From NCBI GenBank assembly GCA_003542015.1, contig DPLL01000284.1, positions 1 through 6,513 of the forward strand: a stretch of 6,513 nucleotides of DNA, written 5' to 3'. The translations under genes were made by a program, and so were the position numbers. This document shows, in pieces, positions 1 to 5,331 of this stretch. The stretch comes from Microcoleaceae cyanobacterium UBA9251 (lineage in GTDB: Bacteria; Cyanobacteriota; Cyanobacteriia; Cyanobacteriales; Microcoleaceae). The notes under the pieces are model-generated. The model had not been told where the DNA came from. It searched no databases and saw only the letters and a program-made list of their open reading frames with translations. The number at the start of each line of letters is the position of its first letter. Position 1 is the first letter of the stretch.

Positions 1-90
1 TCGATTACTCTTACAAGCTCAGTCCCGGAGCGGGCTGAGTTACTGACGCGCTACCTTAAAGTTGGCGAGCAGGCGGACTCGATCGGATGA
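1..90 (+). CDS. possible 3' end of an unidentified gene (partial)
   Basis: Frame 1 is open from the window edge to a TGA at 88-90 and gives 29 residues ending in LLTRYLKVGEQADSIG. I do not recognise the protein. The stretch is short enough that an open frame could be chance. Against coding, bases 18-39 form a strong GC-rich hairpin (CTCAG-T-CCCG, loop GAG, CGGG-CTGAG), which is more usual outside genes. In favour, the peptide is charged and soluble-looking, and an inverted repeat starts right after the stop, as expected at a gene end. Low confidence; the sequence left of the window would settle it. Confidence 0.3.
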   Translation, partial: SITLTSSVPERAELLTRYLKVGEQADSIG

Positions 91-140
91 TTTGTGCAAG
101 TCTGGGAATGCTGAATGCGATTGTGAGTGTCTTGCACAAA
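91..140. repeat. 10-bp perfect inverted repeat with 30-nt loop
   Basis: TTTGTGCAAG (91-100) and CTTGCACAAA (131-140) are exact reverse complements, starting one base after the TGA at 88-90. No T-tract follows either arm, so it is not a textbook intrinsic terminator. It could be a transcript-end hairpin of the upstream gene, a protein-binding site, or chance. The rest of the leader up to 343 holds one HIP1 octamer (223-230) and a 75-codon open frame at 87-314 that I do not consider a gene. Confidence 0.4.
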
Positions 141-309
141 AGCTTAACTGTTGAAATTAGTCTATCTCAAGAGCGAGTCAAACTGCTGCACCTGAACGGG
201 AATATTCTGCCCTTTGCCCAATGCGATCGCCATCAATATACGATAAGTAATGGATTTTCTACGTCTCTTGAGATTTTTTTGAGGTTCAGAGTTTTCACTG
301 CTCAGCCAG

Positions 310-315
310 TATAAA
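310..315 (+). promoter_or_regulatory. candidate -10 box upstream of the amidase gene
   Basis: TATAAA at 310-315 lies 43 bases before the preferred ATG of the amidase gene and is the only good -10-like hexamer close to it. No convincing -35 hexamer is seen 16-18 bases upstream; the region there (about 287-293) reads CAGAGTT. Weak support, inferred from position and hexamer match only. Confidence 0.22.
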
Positions 316-352
316 TTGTTACCGCTATTTCTATTTTAAGGAATTGGATCAA

Positions 353-1750
353 ATGAATTCTGTTGATTGGGCTTTGACTCCGGCTCTGGAATTGGCGAAG
401 TCGATCCGCACTCTTGAGGTGTCGCCGATCGAACTTGTCAACCTGTACTTGGAACGGATCGATCGACTAAACCCTCAGCTTGGTAGTTATTTTACAGTCA
501 CGGCCGATCGCGCGATCGCCCTGGCCAAATCCCAAACAGAGCAACTAGCTGGGTTAAACAAGCTGCAAGAATTGCCACCTTTTTTCGGAGTTCCGATCGC
601 CATTAAAGACTTGACACCAGTCACCGGCGTTCCCTGTACCTATGGCACCCAGGCTCTACAAGGCAATATCTCTGGCTACGACGAGTCAGTAGTATGGCGG
701 ATCAAAGCAGCAGGATTTAACATTCTGGGCAAAACCGCAACAGCTCAGATTGGCTCCTTACCCTACACCGAACCAGAAGGTTTCCCACCGGCGCGCAATC
801 CCTGGAACCCAGATTACACAGCAGGAGGTTCCAGTGGAGGCTCAGCGGCGGCTGTAGCGGCGGGTTTATGCGCGATCGCCCAGGGTTCAGACGGCGGCGG
901 TTCAATTCGAGGTCCGGCATCCTGCTGCGGTTTAGTGGGCATTAAACCCTCGCGGGGGCGCGTTTCCTGGGCACCTGTGGGAGATTATCTGAGCGGCATT
1001 TCTGCCAACGGCCCGATCGCTCGCACAGTGGCCGATGCGGCTGCACTTTTAGATGTAATGTCAGGCTACACAACCGGCGATCCCTACTGGCTCCCAGATC
1101 CAAATCCCACGTTTCTAGAGGCTGCCAGTCAAAAGTTGGGCAAGCTGCGAATTGCTTTTTCTACCGCTGTTTTCCCTGTGGGCGAGGCGTCGCCTGTGTG
1201 TCAGCAAGCGGTACTCGATACCGTAAAATTACTGACTGATTTGGGTCACGATGTAGAACCTGGATGCCCGGATTTTACAGGTTTGATCGAGCCGTTTACG
1301 GCAATTTGGCAGTCTGGGGCGAGCGCAAGCGGCATTCCAGGCCAGGCTTTGGAACCGATGAATCGCTGGCTGTTGGAAAGAACTATTTCGGCTGGGGAGT
1401 ATTTGCGGGCTGTGAATCAAATGCAGGTGATTTCACGGCGGATTGTGGGATTTTTTCAGAATTTTGACCTGTTAGTTTTGCCGACTTATATGCACTCGCC
1501 AATTCGGATTGGTGAGTGGGCGGATTTGAGTTGTGAAGAAACTTTGGCTAATATTGTGAATTGGATTGCTCCATGTCCGCCGTTTAATGCTAGTGGCCAA
1601 CCGGCGATCGCACTTCCTGCGATTTTAGATTCTCATGGTTTGCCGGTGGGAATTCAAATTATCGGCCGGCCAGCGGCGGAAGCAACTTTAATTGCTTTGG
1701 CGGCGCAGATGGAAGCAGCGAAACCTTTTCCGGTTTTAAAATTTGACTGA
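353..1750 (+). CDS. amidase signature family hydrolase
   Basis: Cytosolic amidohydrolase of the amidase-signature (AS) family, cleaving a C-N amide bond; its substrate cannot be read from sequence. In the 465-residue product from ATG 353, the catalytic Lys is K85 (PIAIKDL). The cis-Ser is S160 in the GGSSGGSAAAVAAG motif, and the nucleophile is S184 in GSDGGGSIRGPA, at the usual 24-residue spacing. The C-terminal part carries the family's PPFNASGQPAIALPA and GLPVGIQIIGRP blocks. The triad is complete and the length normal for the family (about 450-500). An in-frame TTG at 344 would add three residues, but AAGGA at 338-342 is 1 base from it and 10 from ATG 353, so ATG is chosen. It resembles GatA in fold, but its N-terminus does not look like cyanobacterial GatA and no gatB/gatC is adjacent; a stand-alone amidase is more likely. 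It seems monocistronic: 176 bp separate it from the next gene. Confidence 0.93.
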   Translation: MNSVDWALTPALELAKSIRTLEVSPIELVNLYLERIDRLNPQLGSYFTVTADRAIALAKSQTEQLAGLNKLQELPPFFGVPIAIKDLTPVTGVPCTYGTQALQGNISGYDESVVWRIKAAGFNILGKTATAQIGSLPYTEPEGFPPARNPWNPDYTAGGSSGGSAAAVAAGLCAIAQGSDGGGSIRGPASCCGLVGIKPSRGRVSWAPVGDYLSGISANGPIARTVADAAALLDVMSGYTTGDPYWLPDPNPTFLEAASQKLGKLRIAFSTAVFPVGEASPVCQQAVLDTVKLLTDLGHDVEPGCPDFTGLIEPFTAIWQSGASASGIPGQALEPMNRWLLERTISAGEYLRAVNQMQVISRRIVGFFQNFDLLVLPTYMHSPIRIGEWADLSCEETLANIVNWIAPCPPFNASGQPAIALPAILDSHGLPVGIQIIGRPAAEATLIALAAQMEAAKPFPVLKFD

Positions 1751-1847
1751 TCTTAAATTGCCGAGGATTTATTAGCAATTAACAGGACTTTATAACGGTT
1801 TTATGAATGAAGTGAGGTACGCGCCATTCAAGTCGGACAAGGAAGCA

Positions 1848-1886
1848 CCCTATGCCCTATGCCCTATGCCCTATGCCCTATGCCCT
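1848..1886. repeat. heptamer tandem repeat (CCCTATG)5 plus CCCT (STRR type)
   Basis: Five exact copies of CCCTATG (1848-1882) are followed by a partial CCCT (1883-1886). Short 7-bp tandem arrays in intergenic DNA are a known feature of filamentous cyanobacteria (STRR sequences). It sits between the amidase gene and the cupin gene, 40 bp before the cupin start. The same heptamer, inverted, is at 5067-5107. The rest of the spacer has a weak inverted repeat AATTGC (1756-1761)/GCAATT (1775-1780) without a T-tract. Confidence 0.95.
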
Positions 1887-1926
1887 CCACCAAGGAGTAT
1901 CTTCAGAAACCTGAGAGAGGCTATAT

Positions 1927-2388
1927 ATGATTGTCAATCCTGAAAATGTGCCGAATAGTATCGGATCTAATTATCCTCAACAATTCAAATCTGCTGTTGC
2001 GGGGAGAGTCAAAAAACGCTTGGGGGATGCTGCCGGATTGAAGAATTTTGGGGTAAATTTGGTGAGACTTGCACCGGGAAGTTGTTCTGCTCTCAGACAC
2101 TGGCATACTTGTCAAGATGAGTTTATCTATGTTCTGGAAGGGGATGTTTCTTTGGTCACGAATTCGGGAGAGCAAGTGCTGAAACCGGGCATGGTGGCTG
2201 GTTTTCCGGCTGGTGATGCCGATGGGCATCATTTAGTCAATCGCACGAATTCAGATGTTGTTTATCTGGAAATTGGCGATCGCACTCCTGGAGATTCAGT
2301 CAATTATCCCGATGATGACTTAATTGCCAAATTTATCGGAAACAATTGGATATTTGGATACAAAAACGGCGATATTTATGAGGATTAA
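1927..2388 (+). CDS. single-domain cupin protein
   Basis: Small cytosolic beta-barrel protein, 153 residues, of the cupin superfamily. Motif 1 fits G(X)5HXH(X)4E(X)6G exactly: G51, H58, H60, E65, G72. Motif 2 is a slightly expanded G(X)5PXG(X)4H(X)3N with G88, P94, G96, H101 and N105. H58, H60, E65 and H101 would bind one divalent metal, so an active metal site is likely. The tail segment IGDRTPGDSVNYPDDDL (116-132) is common in bacterial single-domain cupins of unknown role. Reaction and substrate cannot be predicted: cupins include isomerases, dioxygenases and sugar-binding proteins. The start is supported by AGAGAGG at 1914-1920, 6 bases before the ATG. The stop is 6 bp before the methyltransferase start, so the two are probably co-transcribed. 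Confidence 0.9.
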   Translation: MIVNPENVPNSIGSNYPQQFKSAVAGRVKKRLGDAAGLKNFGVNLVRLAPGSCSALRHWHTCQDEFIYVLEGDVSLVTNSGEQVLKPGMVAGFPAGDADGHHLVNRTNSDVVYLEIGDRTPGDSVNYPDDDLIAKFIGNNWIFGYKNGDIYED

Positions 2389-2394
2389 AAAATT

Positions 2395-3054
2395 ATGAGT
2401 CAAGTCAATCTTTGGACTTCGGCGGAACACGCTTTGTGGTATCTCGCTAAAGCCGATAGTATCCCCCACCGCACAGAAGGTGAAGCTGTACTTTTGGGGG
2501 AAGTTCCGAAAAATGTCAAGCGGATTCTGGATGTGGGTACGGGAGATGGGCGTTTGTTGGGTTTGCTTAAGTGCGATCGGCCAAATGTTGAAAGTGTGGC
2601 GATCGACTTTTCGCCGACAATGTTGGAAAAAGTCAGAATTCGTTTTGCTGAAGACCAAAATGTCACAGTAATCGAACACAATCTTGATGACTCGTTGCCG
2701 GATTTGGGCAAGTTTGATGCGGTTGTTTCTAGTTTTGCCATACACCATCTAGAGGACGATCGCAAACGTTCCCTTTACGCCGAGATTTTCAACCTCTTAG
2801 AACCGGGAGGCATCTTTTGCAATTTAGAGCACGTCGCTTCAGCAACTCCGGCTTTGCATCAGAAATTTCGAGAAGCACTTGGTATTAGCGATAGGCCAGA
2901 CGATCCGTCTAATAAATTGCTCGATTTGGAAACACAATTGCGCTGGTTTAGAGAAATTGGTTTTACCGATGCAGATTGTTATTGGAAGTGGCGGGAACTA
3001 GCTCTGTTAGTTGGGGTGAAACCTGTTGACAAAAATTTACCTAAACCTTCTTAA
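2395..3054 (+). CDS. class I SAM-dependent methyltransferase
   Basis: Soluble 219-residue methyltransferase with a Rossmann-type SAM fold. Motif I is ILDVGTGDG (44-52), the SAM-binding glycine loop. D71 in VAIDFSP is the acidic residue expected to contact the SAM ribose. FDAVVSSFAIHHL (107-119) is motif IV-like, and LLEPGG (134-139) precedes strand 5. The pattern is that of the Methyltransf_11/25 (UbiE-like) group. The acceptor is unknown; the C-terminal third (150-219, with QLRWFREIGF) is the variable part and gives no clue. It follows the cupin gene by 6 bp, and its probable ribosome site GAGG (2380-2383) lies inside the cupin's last codons, 11 bases from this ATG, suggesting translational coupling. 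The cupin and methyltransferase may act on one small molecule, but this is only inferred from linkage. Confidence 0.9.
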   Translation: MSQVNLWTSAEHALWYLAKADSIPHRTEGEAVLLGEVPKNVKRILDVGTGDGRLLGLLKCDRPNVESVAIDFSPTMLEKVRIRFAEDQNVTVIEHNLDDSLPDLGKFDAVVSSFAIHHLEDDRKRSLYAEIFNLLEPGGIFCNLEHVASATPALHQKFREALGISDRPDDPSNKLLDLETQLRWFREIGFTDADCYWKWRELALLVGVKPVDKNLPKPS

Positions 3055-3071
3055 AGCTCTCCAAAGACTAT

Positions 3072-3082
3072 GCTATAATAGC
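3072..3082 (+). promoter_or_regulatory. TATAAT -10 box inside a small palindrome, upstream of the TnpB remnant
   Basis: TATAAT (3074-3079) is a perfect -10 consensus lying inside GCTAT-A-ATAGC (3072-3082). The hexamer 17 bases upstream, TTAAAG (3051-3056), matches only half of the -35 consensus. It is placed where the left end of the decayed IS element should be, so it is probably the old promoter of that tnpB gene. Whether it still fires is unknown; a transcript would run into the heptamer array. Confidence 0.35.
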
Positions 3083-3136
3083 TAGATGAGTAAGTGGCCC
3101 AGCTCTCAAAAAATCGCTCAAAAACTGTTACCAGAT

Positions 3137-3284
3137 ATGTACGCCATCAAGCTTGAACTCAAACTTAATAACAAGGAACGTACCTTGATGGCGCGACATT
3201 CTGGCAAGGCCAAGATTTTGCTACAATTACGCCTTAGCCCTCTATCAGATCAATTCCGGTTGCACTCTTGGAGATGATTGTTGA
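3137..3284 (+). pseudogene. frameshifted N-terminal remnant of a TnpB (IS200/IS605 superfamily)
   Basis: From ATG 3137 the frame reads MYAIKLELKLNNKERTLMA then RHSG, which looks like the N-terminal beta-strand and first helix of a TnpB. After about 3203-3213 the match moves to the +1 frame, which reads RFCYNYALALYQINSG (from 3213). This is the familiar (F/S)RF(V/C)YNYxLALY block of TnpB N-termini. One extra base around 3206-3213 explains the break. The shifted frame ends at TGA 3282-3284, inside the first unit of the heptamer array. Only about 48 of roughly 400 residues remain; the RuvC and zinc-ribbon parts are gone. In the unshifted frame the reading runs from an upstream ATG at 3086 to 3277. 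It is a different TnpB lineage from the intact copy at 3698-4870, whose N-terminus reads MEKAHRYRFYPTPEQ. Assignment rests on recognising the motif, not on an alignment. Confidence 0.65.
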
Positions 3285-3390
3285 CGGTTAACAGTTAACA
3301 GTTAACAGTTAACAGTTGACAGTTGACAGTTAACAGTTAACAGTTAACAGTTAACAGTTGACAGTTGACAGTTAACAGTTAACAGTTAAC
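3281..3390. repeat. heptamer tandem array (TTRACAG)n with 42-bp higher-order period
   Basis: Fifteen full 7-bp units plus a partial TTAAC. The order is TTGACGG, 4x TTAACAG, 2x TTGACAG, 4x TTAACAG, 2x TTGACAG, 2x TTAACAG, TTAAC. Bases 3288-3329 and 3330-3371 are therefore identical 42-bp blocks of six units, followed by the start of a third block. It is an STRR-type array as found between genes in filamentous cyanobacteria. It abuts and truncates the TnpB remnant. GTTAAC sites within it are self-complementary. Confidence 0.97.
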
Positions 3391-3656
3391 TCAAATTTAC
3401 TATTCCGATGAAGAGAGGATTTGAGCTCAAGGAGCTAAAGACTTTCCTGGTAGTAGTAGCAAAATAATAGTACGGTTCACGATCAGACATGGACTGAGAA
3501 ACTGTTATAAATATCACCTATTGGCGGTCTGCTAATTTTTGACTTAGGCTTTTTAAACTTTACTTGGTTTGATGCCGAAAACTTTTTCAGAACGAGGATG
3601 AGAAATAAAATAGCTTATAAAGTTACTGGTATCTTGTCGAGTGTAACTCTAGAAAG
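3391..3656. other. 266-bp AT-rich spacer with no recognisable gene
   Basis: No open frame with a recognisable protein is present on either strand. One reading from about 3393 gives KFTIPMKRGFELKELKTF followed by more residues up to a stop pair, but I recognise no family. It may be decayed mobile DNA, since it lies between a dead and an intact IS element. The last 20 bases (3637-3656) are the immediate downstream flank of the IS right end and would be the omega RNA guide. Confidence 0.5.
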
Positions 3657-3800
3657 TTGACATCCTCCCCGCCCTAAAGGGCTAGGATTCCTAAACCTCA
3701 CGATTTAAGTTTCTGTTTCATAGCAGAAGCCTTAACAGATTTATTCTGTTCTGGTCTTACTCTCGCTCCCCAGACTGACACCGCTAGTCCAGCGGTCAAA
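3657..3800 (-). ncRNA. predicted omega RNA (reRNA) from the IS right end
   Basis: TnpB proteins use an RNA made from the 3' end of tnpB and the right end of the element, with the guide provided by the flank. Here the scaffold would run on the - strand from within the last roughly 100 bases of tnpB to 3657, including the hairpin at 3663-3687. The 5' end at 3800 is nominal. The guide would be the next bases, CTTTCTAGAGTTACACTCGA (- strand, 3656 to 3637). Support is by family knowledge and position; no covariance model was run. Confidence 0.4.
3663..3687 (-). other. right-end hairpin of the IS element
   Basis: GCCC (3671-3674), loop TAAA, GGGC (3679-3682) form the core, and TCCT (3663-3666) pairs with AGGA (3684-3687) across a bulge of CCCC against T. 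It starts 11 bases past the tnpB stop (3698). This is the expected place of the right-end subterminal hairpin recognised by TnpA and of the last stem of the omega RNA. It could also act as a weak terminator. Confidence 0.75.
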
Positions 3801-4870
3801 ATGTTTTTACTTGCGTTGACATCCCGATCATGGTTACAACCACAACTCGGACAAGTCCAATCACGAATATTAAGAGGCATTGTATCGACAATATGCTCAC
3901 AGGAACTACAACGCTTGGAACTAGGAAACCATCGGTCAATTGCGACCAATTTCCTTCCGTACCAACGACATTTGTAATCCAGTTGTCGAATCAACTCACT
4001 CCATCCGCTATCAGAAATAGCCAAGGCGAGTTGGTGATTTTTGACCAGATTCTTAACCGCCAACGACTCAACAGCAATTGTTTGATTTTCGCGGACTAAT
4101 TGAGTTGTCAACTTATGCAAGAAATCTTTTCGAGAATCGGAGATTTTCAGGTGAATTTTAGCAACCTTAATTCTCGCTTTTTCTCTATTTTTGGAACCTT
4201 TCTGTTTACGAGAAAGATTCTTTTGCGATTTCTTCAAACGCTTTCGATGCTTTTTGAAATGCTTGGGATTAGCGATCTTGTCACCATTACTGGTCGCAAT
4301 CAAACTCGTTATTCCCAAATCTATTCCTACAGAATTGTCGCTAATGGGCAAAGGTTGAATCGTTGGAGCATCAAACCTAATCGAGATGTGCCAACGTCCA
4401 GAGGGATGGAGGTTAACAGTCAAACTGCTTGGCTCGCATCCTTTGGGAATTTGTCTAGACCATTTAATCAGCAATGGCTCAGAGTTTTTGGCAAGATAAA
4501 TTTCTTGATTCTTGAACTTAAAAGCCGATTTTGTAAACTCAGCACTGCCACCATTCCGTTTCTTCTTGAAGTTGGGATATTTCGCCCTTCCCGCGAAGAA
4601 ATTAGTGAAAGCAGTTTGAAGATGTCTAAGTCCTTGTTGCAATGGTACGCAGCTAACCTCCGAAAGAAAATCAAGATCTTCCTCTTTTTTCCACTGAGTC
4701 AGCATCGTAGAGGTTTCGGGATACCCGACCCTTTCTTGTCTCTCGTACCAAGCTTGGGTTCTCTCGTGGAGAGCCTTGTTGTAAACCAATCTTACGCAGC
4801 CCAATGTGCGTCGCAATAGCGACTCTTGTTCGGGTGTTGGGTAAAATCGGTAACGGTGAGCTTTTTCCAT
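3698..4870 (-). CDS. tnpB: TnpB, RNA-guided endonuclease of IS200/IS605-type element
   Basis: A 390-residue protein, full length for the family. TnpB is the ancestor-type relative of Cas12: a complex of protein and omega RNA cuts DNA next to a target motif and helps the element persist. The N-terminal OrfB helix-turn-helix-like part is 1-120 (RYRFYPTPEQE, VRLVYNKALHER). The split RuvC fold follows: D184 in VGIDLGI, E268 in IAVESLAVKNL, and D348/D350 in HDRDVNASKNI, with D350 the more likely third catalytic Asp. The zinc ribbon has C321, C324, C340 and C343. The region 205-245 is strongly basic. All catalytic residues are present and there is no frameshift, so the protein looks competent. The C-terminal tail (361-390) overlaps the presumed omega RNA. 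ATG 4868-4870 starts at the family's usual N-terminus; the preceding Shine-Dalgarno is weak (GTGAAG). No tnpA is nearby. Open frames on the opposite strand (3830-4099, 4100-4819) are shadows. Confidence 0.95.
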   Translation of the reverse strand: MEKAHRYRFYPTPEQESLLRRTLGCVRLVYNKALHERTQAWYERQERVGYPETSTMLTQWKKEEDLDFLSEVSCVPLQQGLRHLQTAFTNFFAGRAKYPNFKKKRNGGSAEFTKSAFKFKNQEIYLAKNSEPLLIKWSRQIPKGCEPSSLTVNLHPSGRWHISIRFDAPTIQPLPISDNSVGIDLGITSLIATSNGDKIANPKHFKKHRKRLKKSQKNLSRKQKGSKNREKARIKVAKIHLKISDSRKDFLHKLTTQLVRENQTIAVESLAVKNLVKNHQLALAISDSGWSELIRQLDYKCRWYGRKLVAIDRWFPSSKRCSSCEHIVDTMPLNIRDWTCPSCGCNHDRDVNASKNILTAGLAVSVWGARVRPEQNKSVKASAMKQKLKS

Positions 4871-4900
4871 ACTTCACATACTAACATATTAAATGTAAAG

Positions 4901-4916
4901 CCGTCCTAAAGGACGG
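4901..4916 (-). other. left-end hairpin of the IS element
   Basis: CCGTCC (4901-4906), loop TAAA (4907-4910) and GGACGG (4911-4916) form a perfect 6-bp stem, 30 bp upstream of the tnpB start. It shares its loop with the right-end hairpin at 3671-3682. In this superfamily TnpA binds such subterminal hairpins as single-stranded DNA, and the cleavage site lies some tens of bases outside, here about 4945-4958. Confidence 0.75.
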
Positions 4917-5066
4917 GGTTTCTACCCAATTCTCTGATGAGAAGATCAAAATGGGTAAGTACCGCTCGAATCCCTGTAACCATTAGGTTCGGTTAGTATC
5001 TGTGCTATGGGGAAAAACTTGGTACTATAGCCTTTCTCAGTAACAGTACGGTGCACGCTTGATATA

Positions 5067-5107
5067 GGGCATAGGGGATTGGGCATAGGGGATTGGGCAT
5101 AGGGCAT
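5067..5107. repeat. GGGCATA/GGGGATT tandem array (STRR type)
   Basis: Two exact 14-bp units GGGCATAGGGGATT (5067-5080, 5081-5094) are followed by GGGCATA (5095-5101) and GGGCAT (5102-5107). GGGCATAGGG is the reverse complement of CCCTATGCCC in the array at 1848-1886. The two intergenic arrays are therefore the same repeat family in opposite orientation, here with an extra GGGGATT variant unit. Confidence 0.9.
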
Positions 5108-5166
5108 CGGCTTGTACCTCATGGGGTTGAAAACCGCTATATCCACCCGGTCACGAAAGCGGCCCC

Positions 5167-5209
5167 CCTGAGCGAAGCGTTGCACGCTCGCCCAAGGACT
5201 ACGCTCAGG
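5167..5209. repeat. palindromic element A (CCTGAGCG ... CGCTCAGG)
   Basis: CCTGAGCG (5167-5174) pairs with CGCTCAGG (5202-5209). Inside it lies an imperfect stem GCGAAGCGT/ACGCTCGC around TGC (5172-5190). GC-rich dispersed palindromes of this look are frequent between genes in filamentous cyanobacteria. No coding function; possibly a small mobile or processing element. Confidence 0.75.
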
Positions 5210-5212
5210 ATA

Positions 5213-5275
5213 AACACTTCGGCTAAGCGAGCGTGCGACGCTCCGCCGAAGTGTCGAACGGGTAGCCGAAGTGTT
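5213..5275. repeat. nested palindromic element B with two alternative right arms
   Basis: AACACTTCGGCTA (5213-5225) is an exact 13-bp complement of TAGCCGAAGTGTT (5263-5275). Its 5214-5223 part also pairs perfectly with GCCGAAGTGT (5245-5254). Inside is GAGCGT (5229-5234), GCG, ACGCTC (5238-5243), a perfect 6-bp stem. The left arm can thus make either a long outer hairpin or a compact two-tier hairpin, but not both. It lies between the IS element and the 3' end of ictB. Confidence 0.85.
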
Positions 5276-5331
5276 CCGAGAAACCGGGTTTTTTTGGCCT
5301 TAGTCCCTAAACTAATCAGCCGGAGATGATA

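Larger units (their letters stand above)
3657..4944 (-). mobile_element. tnpB-only insertion sequence of the IS200/IS605 superfamily (IS1341-like)
   Basis: The element is inferred from an intact tnpB flanked by two short hairpins with the same TAAA loop on the + strand: CCGTCC-TAAA-GGACGG at the left end (4901-4916) and GCCC-TAAA-GGGC at the right end (3671-3682). Such elements have no terminal inverted repeats and make no target duplication, so the edges are guesses. The right edge is set at the - strand TCAA (3660 to 3657), a tetranucleotide that ends the IS608 right end. The left edge is set just inside a - strand TTGAT (4949 to 4945), the ISDra2-type target motif; a - strand TTAC (4958 to 4955) is an alternative. 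No Y1 transposase (TnpA) gene is present, so movement would need TnpA in trans. The interval has no HIP1 octamer, which suggests fairly recent arrival. Confidence 0.75.
4945..5331. other. intergenic region rich in repeats, no gene
   Basis: Between the IS left end and the ictB stop I see no credible gene. An open frame at 4946-5185 (-) and one at 5093-5329 (+) are made largely of repeat sequence and lack homology I can recognise. The region holds a GGGCATA-type array (5067-5107), nested palindromes (5167-5275) and AAACCGGGTTT followed by T's (5281-5295). It also has a small inverted repeat TTAGT/ACTAA (5300-5304, 5311-5315) just past the ictB stop, which has no T-tract in the ictB direction. 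Confidence 0.6.

Noticed and set aside
87..314. 75-codon open frame (+), whose ATG overlaps the TGA of the possible upstream gene
   Set aside because: No ribosome site before the ATG, it runs through a 10-bp inverted repeat, and the peptide resembles no family I know. Considered leader DNA.
2320..2765. Open frames on the - strand (2320-2748, 2400-2765) opposite the cupin/methyltransferase genes
   Set aside because: Shadows of the methyltransferase gene, whose SAM motifs are clear; no independent support.
3026..3079. TTGACA at 3026-3031 as the -35 partner of TATAAT at 3074-3079
   Set aside because: The spacing is 42 bp, far from 16-18, and the TTGACA lies inside the methyltransferase gene.
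3281..3390. CRISPR array
   Set aside because: The repeat is a continuous 7-bp tandem with no unique spacers, and no cas genes are present.
3656..3663. AGTTGACA at the IS right end also occurs in the heptamer array, suggesting the IS targeted the array
   Set aside because: Only 8 bases shared, part of which would belong to the element itself, and the left end of the element has no such sequence.
4100..4819. 239-codon open frame on the + strand opposite tnpB
   Set aside because: It is an antisense shadow of a well-supported TnpB gene, and its translation has no recognisable domain.
3465..5057. TAATAGTACGGTTCACG (3465-3481) and TAACAGTACGGTGCACG (5041-5057), a 15/17 direct match flanking the IS element
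   Set aside because: A match of this quality is expected about once by chance in a window this size, the flanks do not extend it, and IS200/IS605-type elements do not make target duplications.
4946..5185. 79-codon - strand open frame with PMPYAQSPMPNPLCP-like repeats
   Set aside because: The repeats come from translating the GGGCATA array; no ribosome site or homology seen.
5281..5295. AAACCGGGTTT followed by a T-run as an intrinsic terminator
   Set aside because: Only a 4-bp stem is possible with a 3-base loop, and the T-run faces the + strand, where no gene ends nearby. AAACCGGGTTT-like words are common in these genomes.
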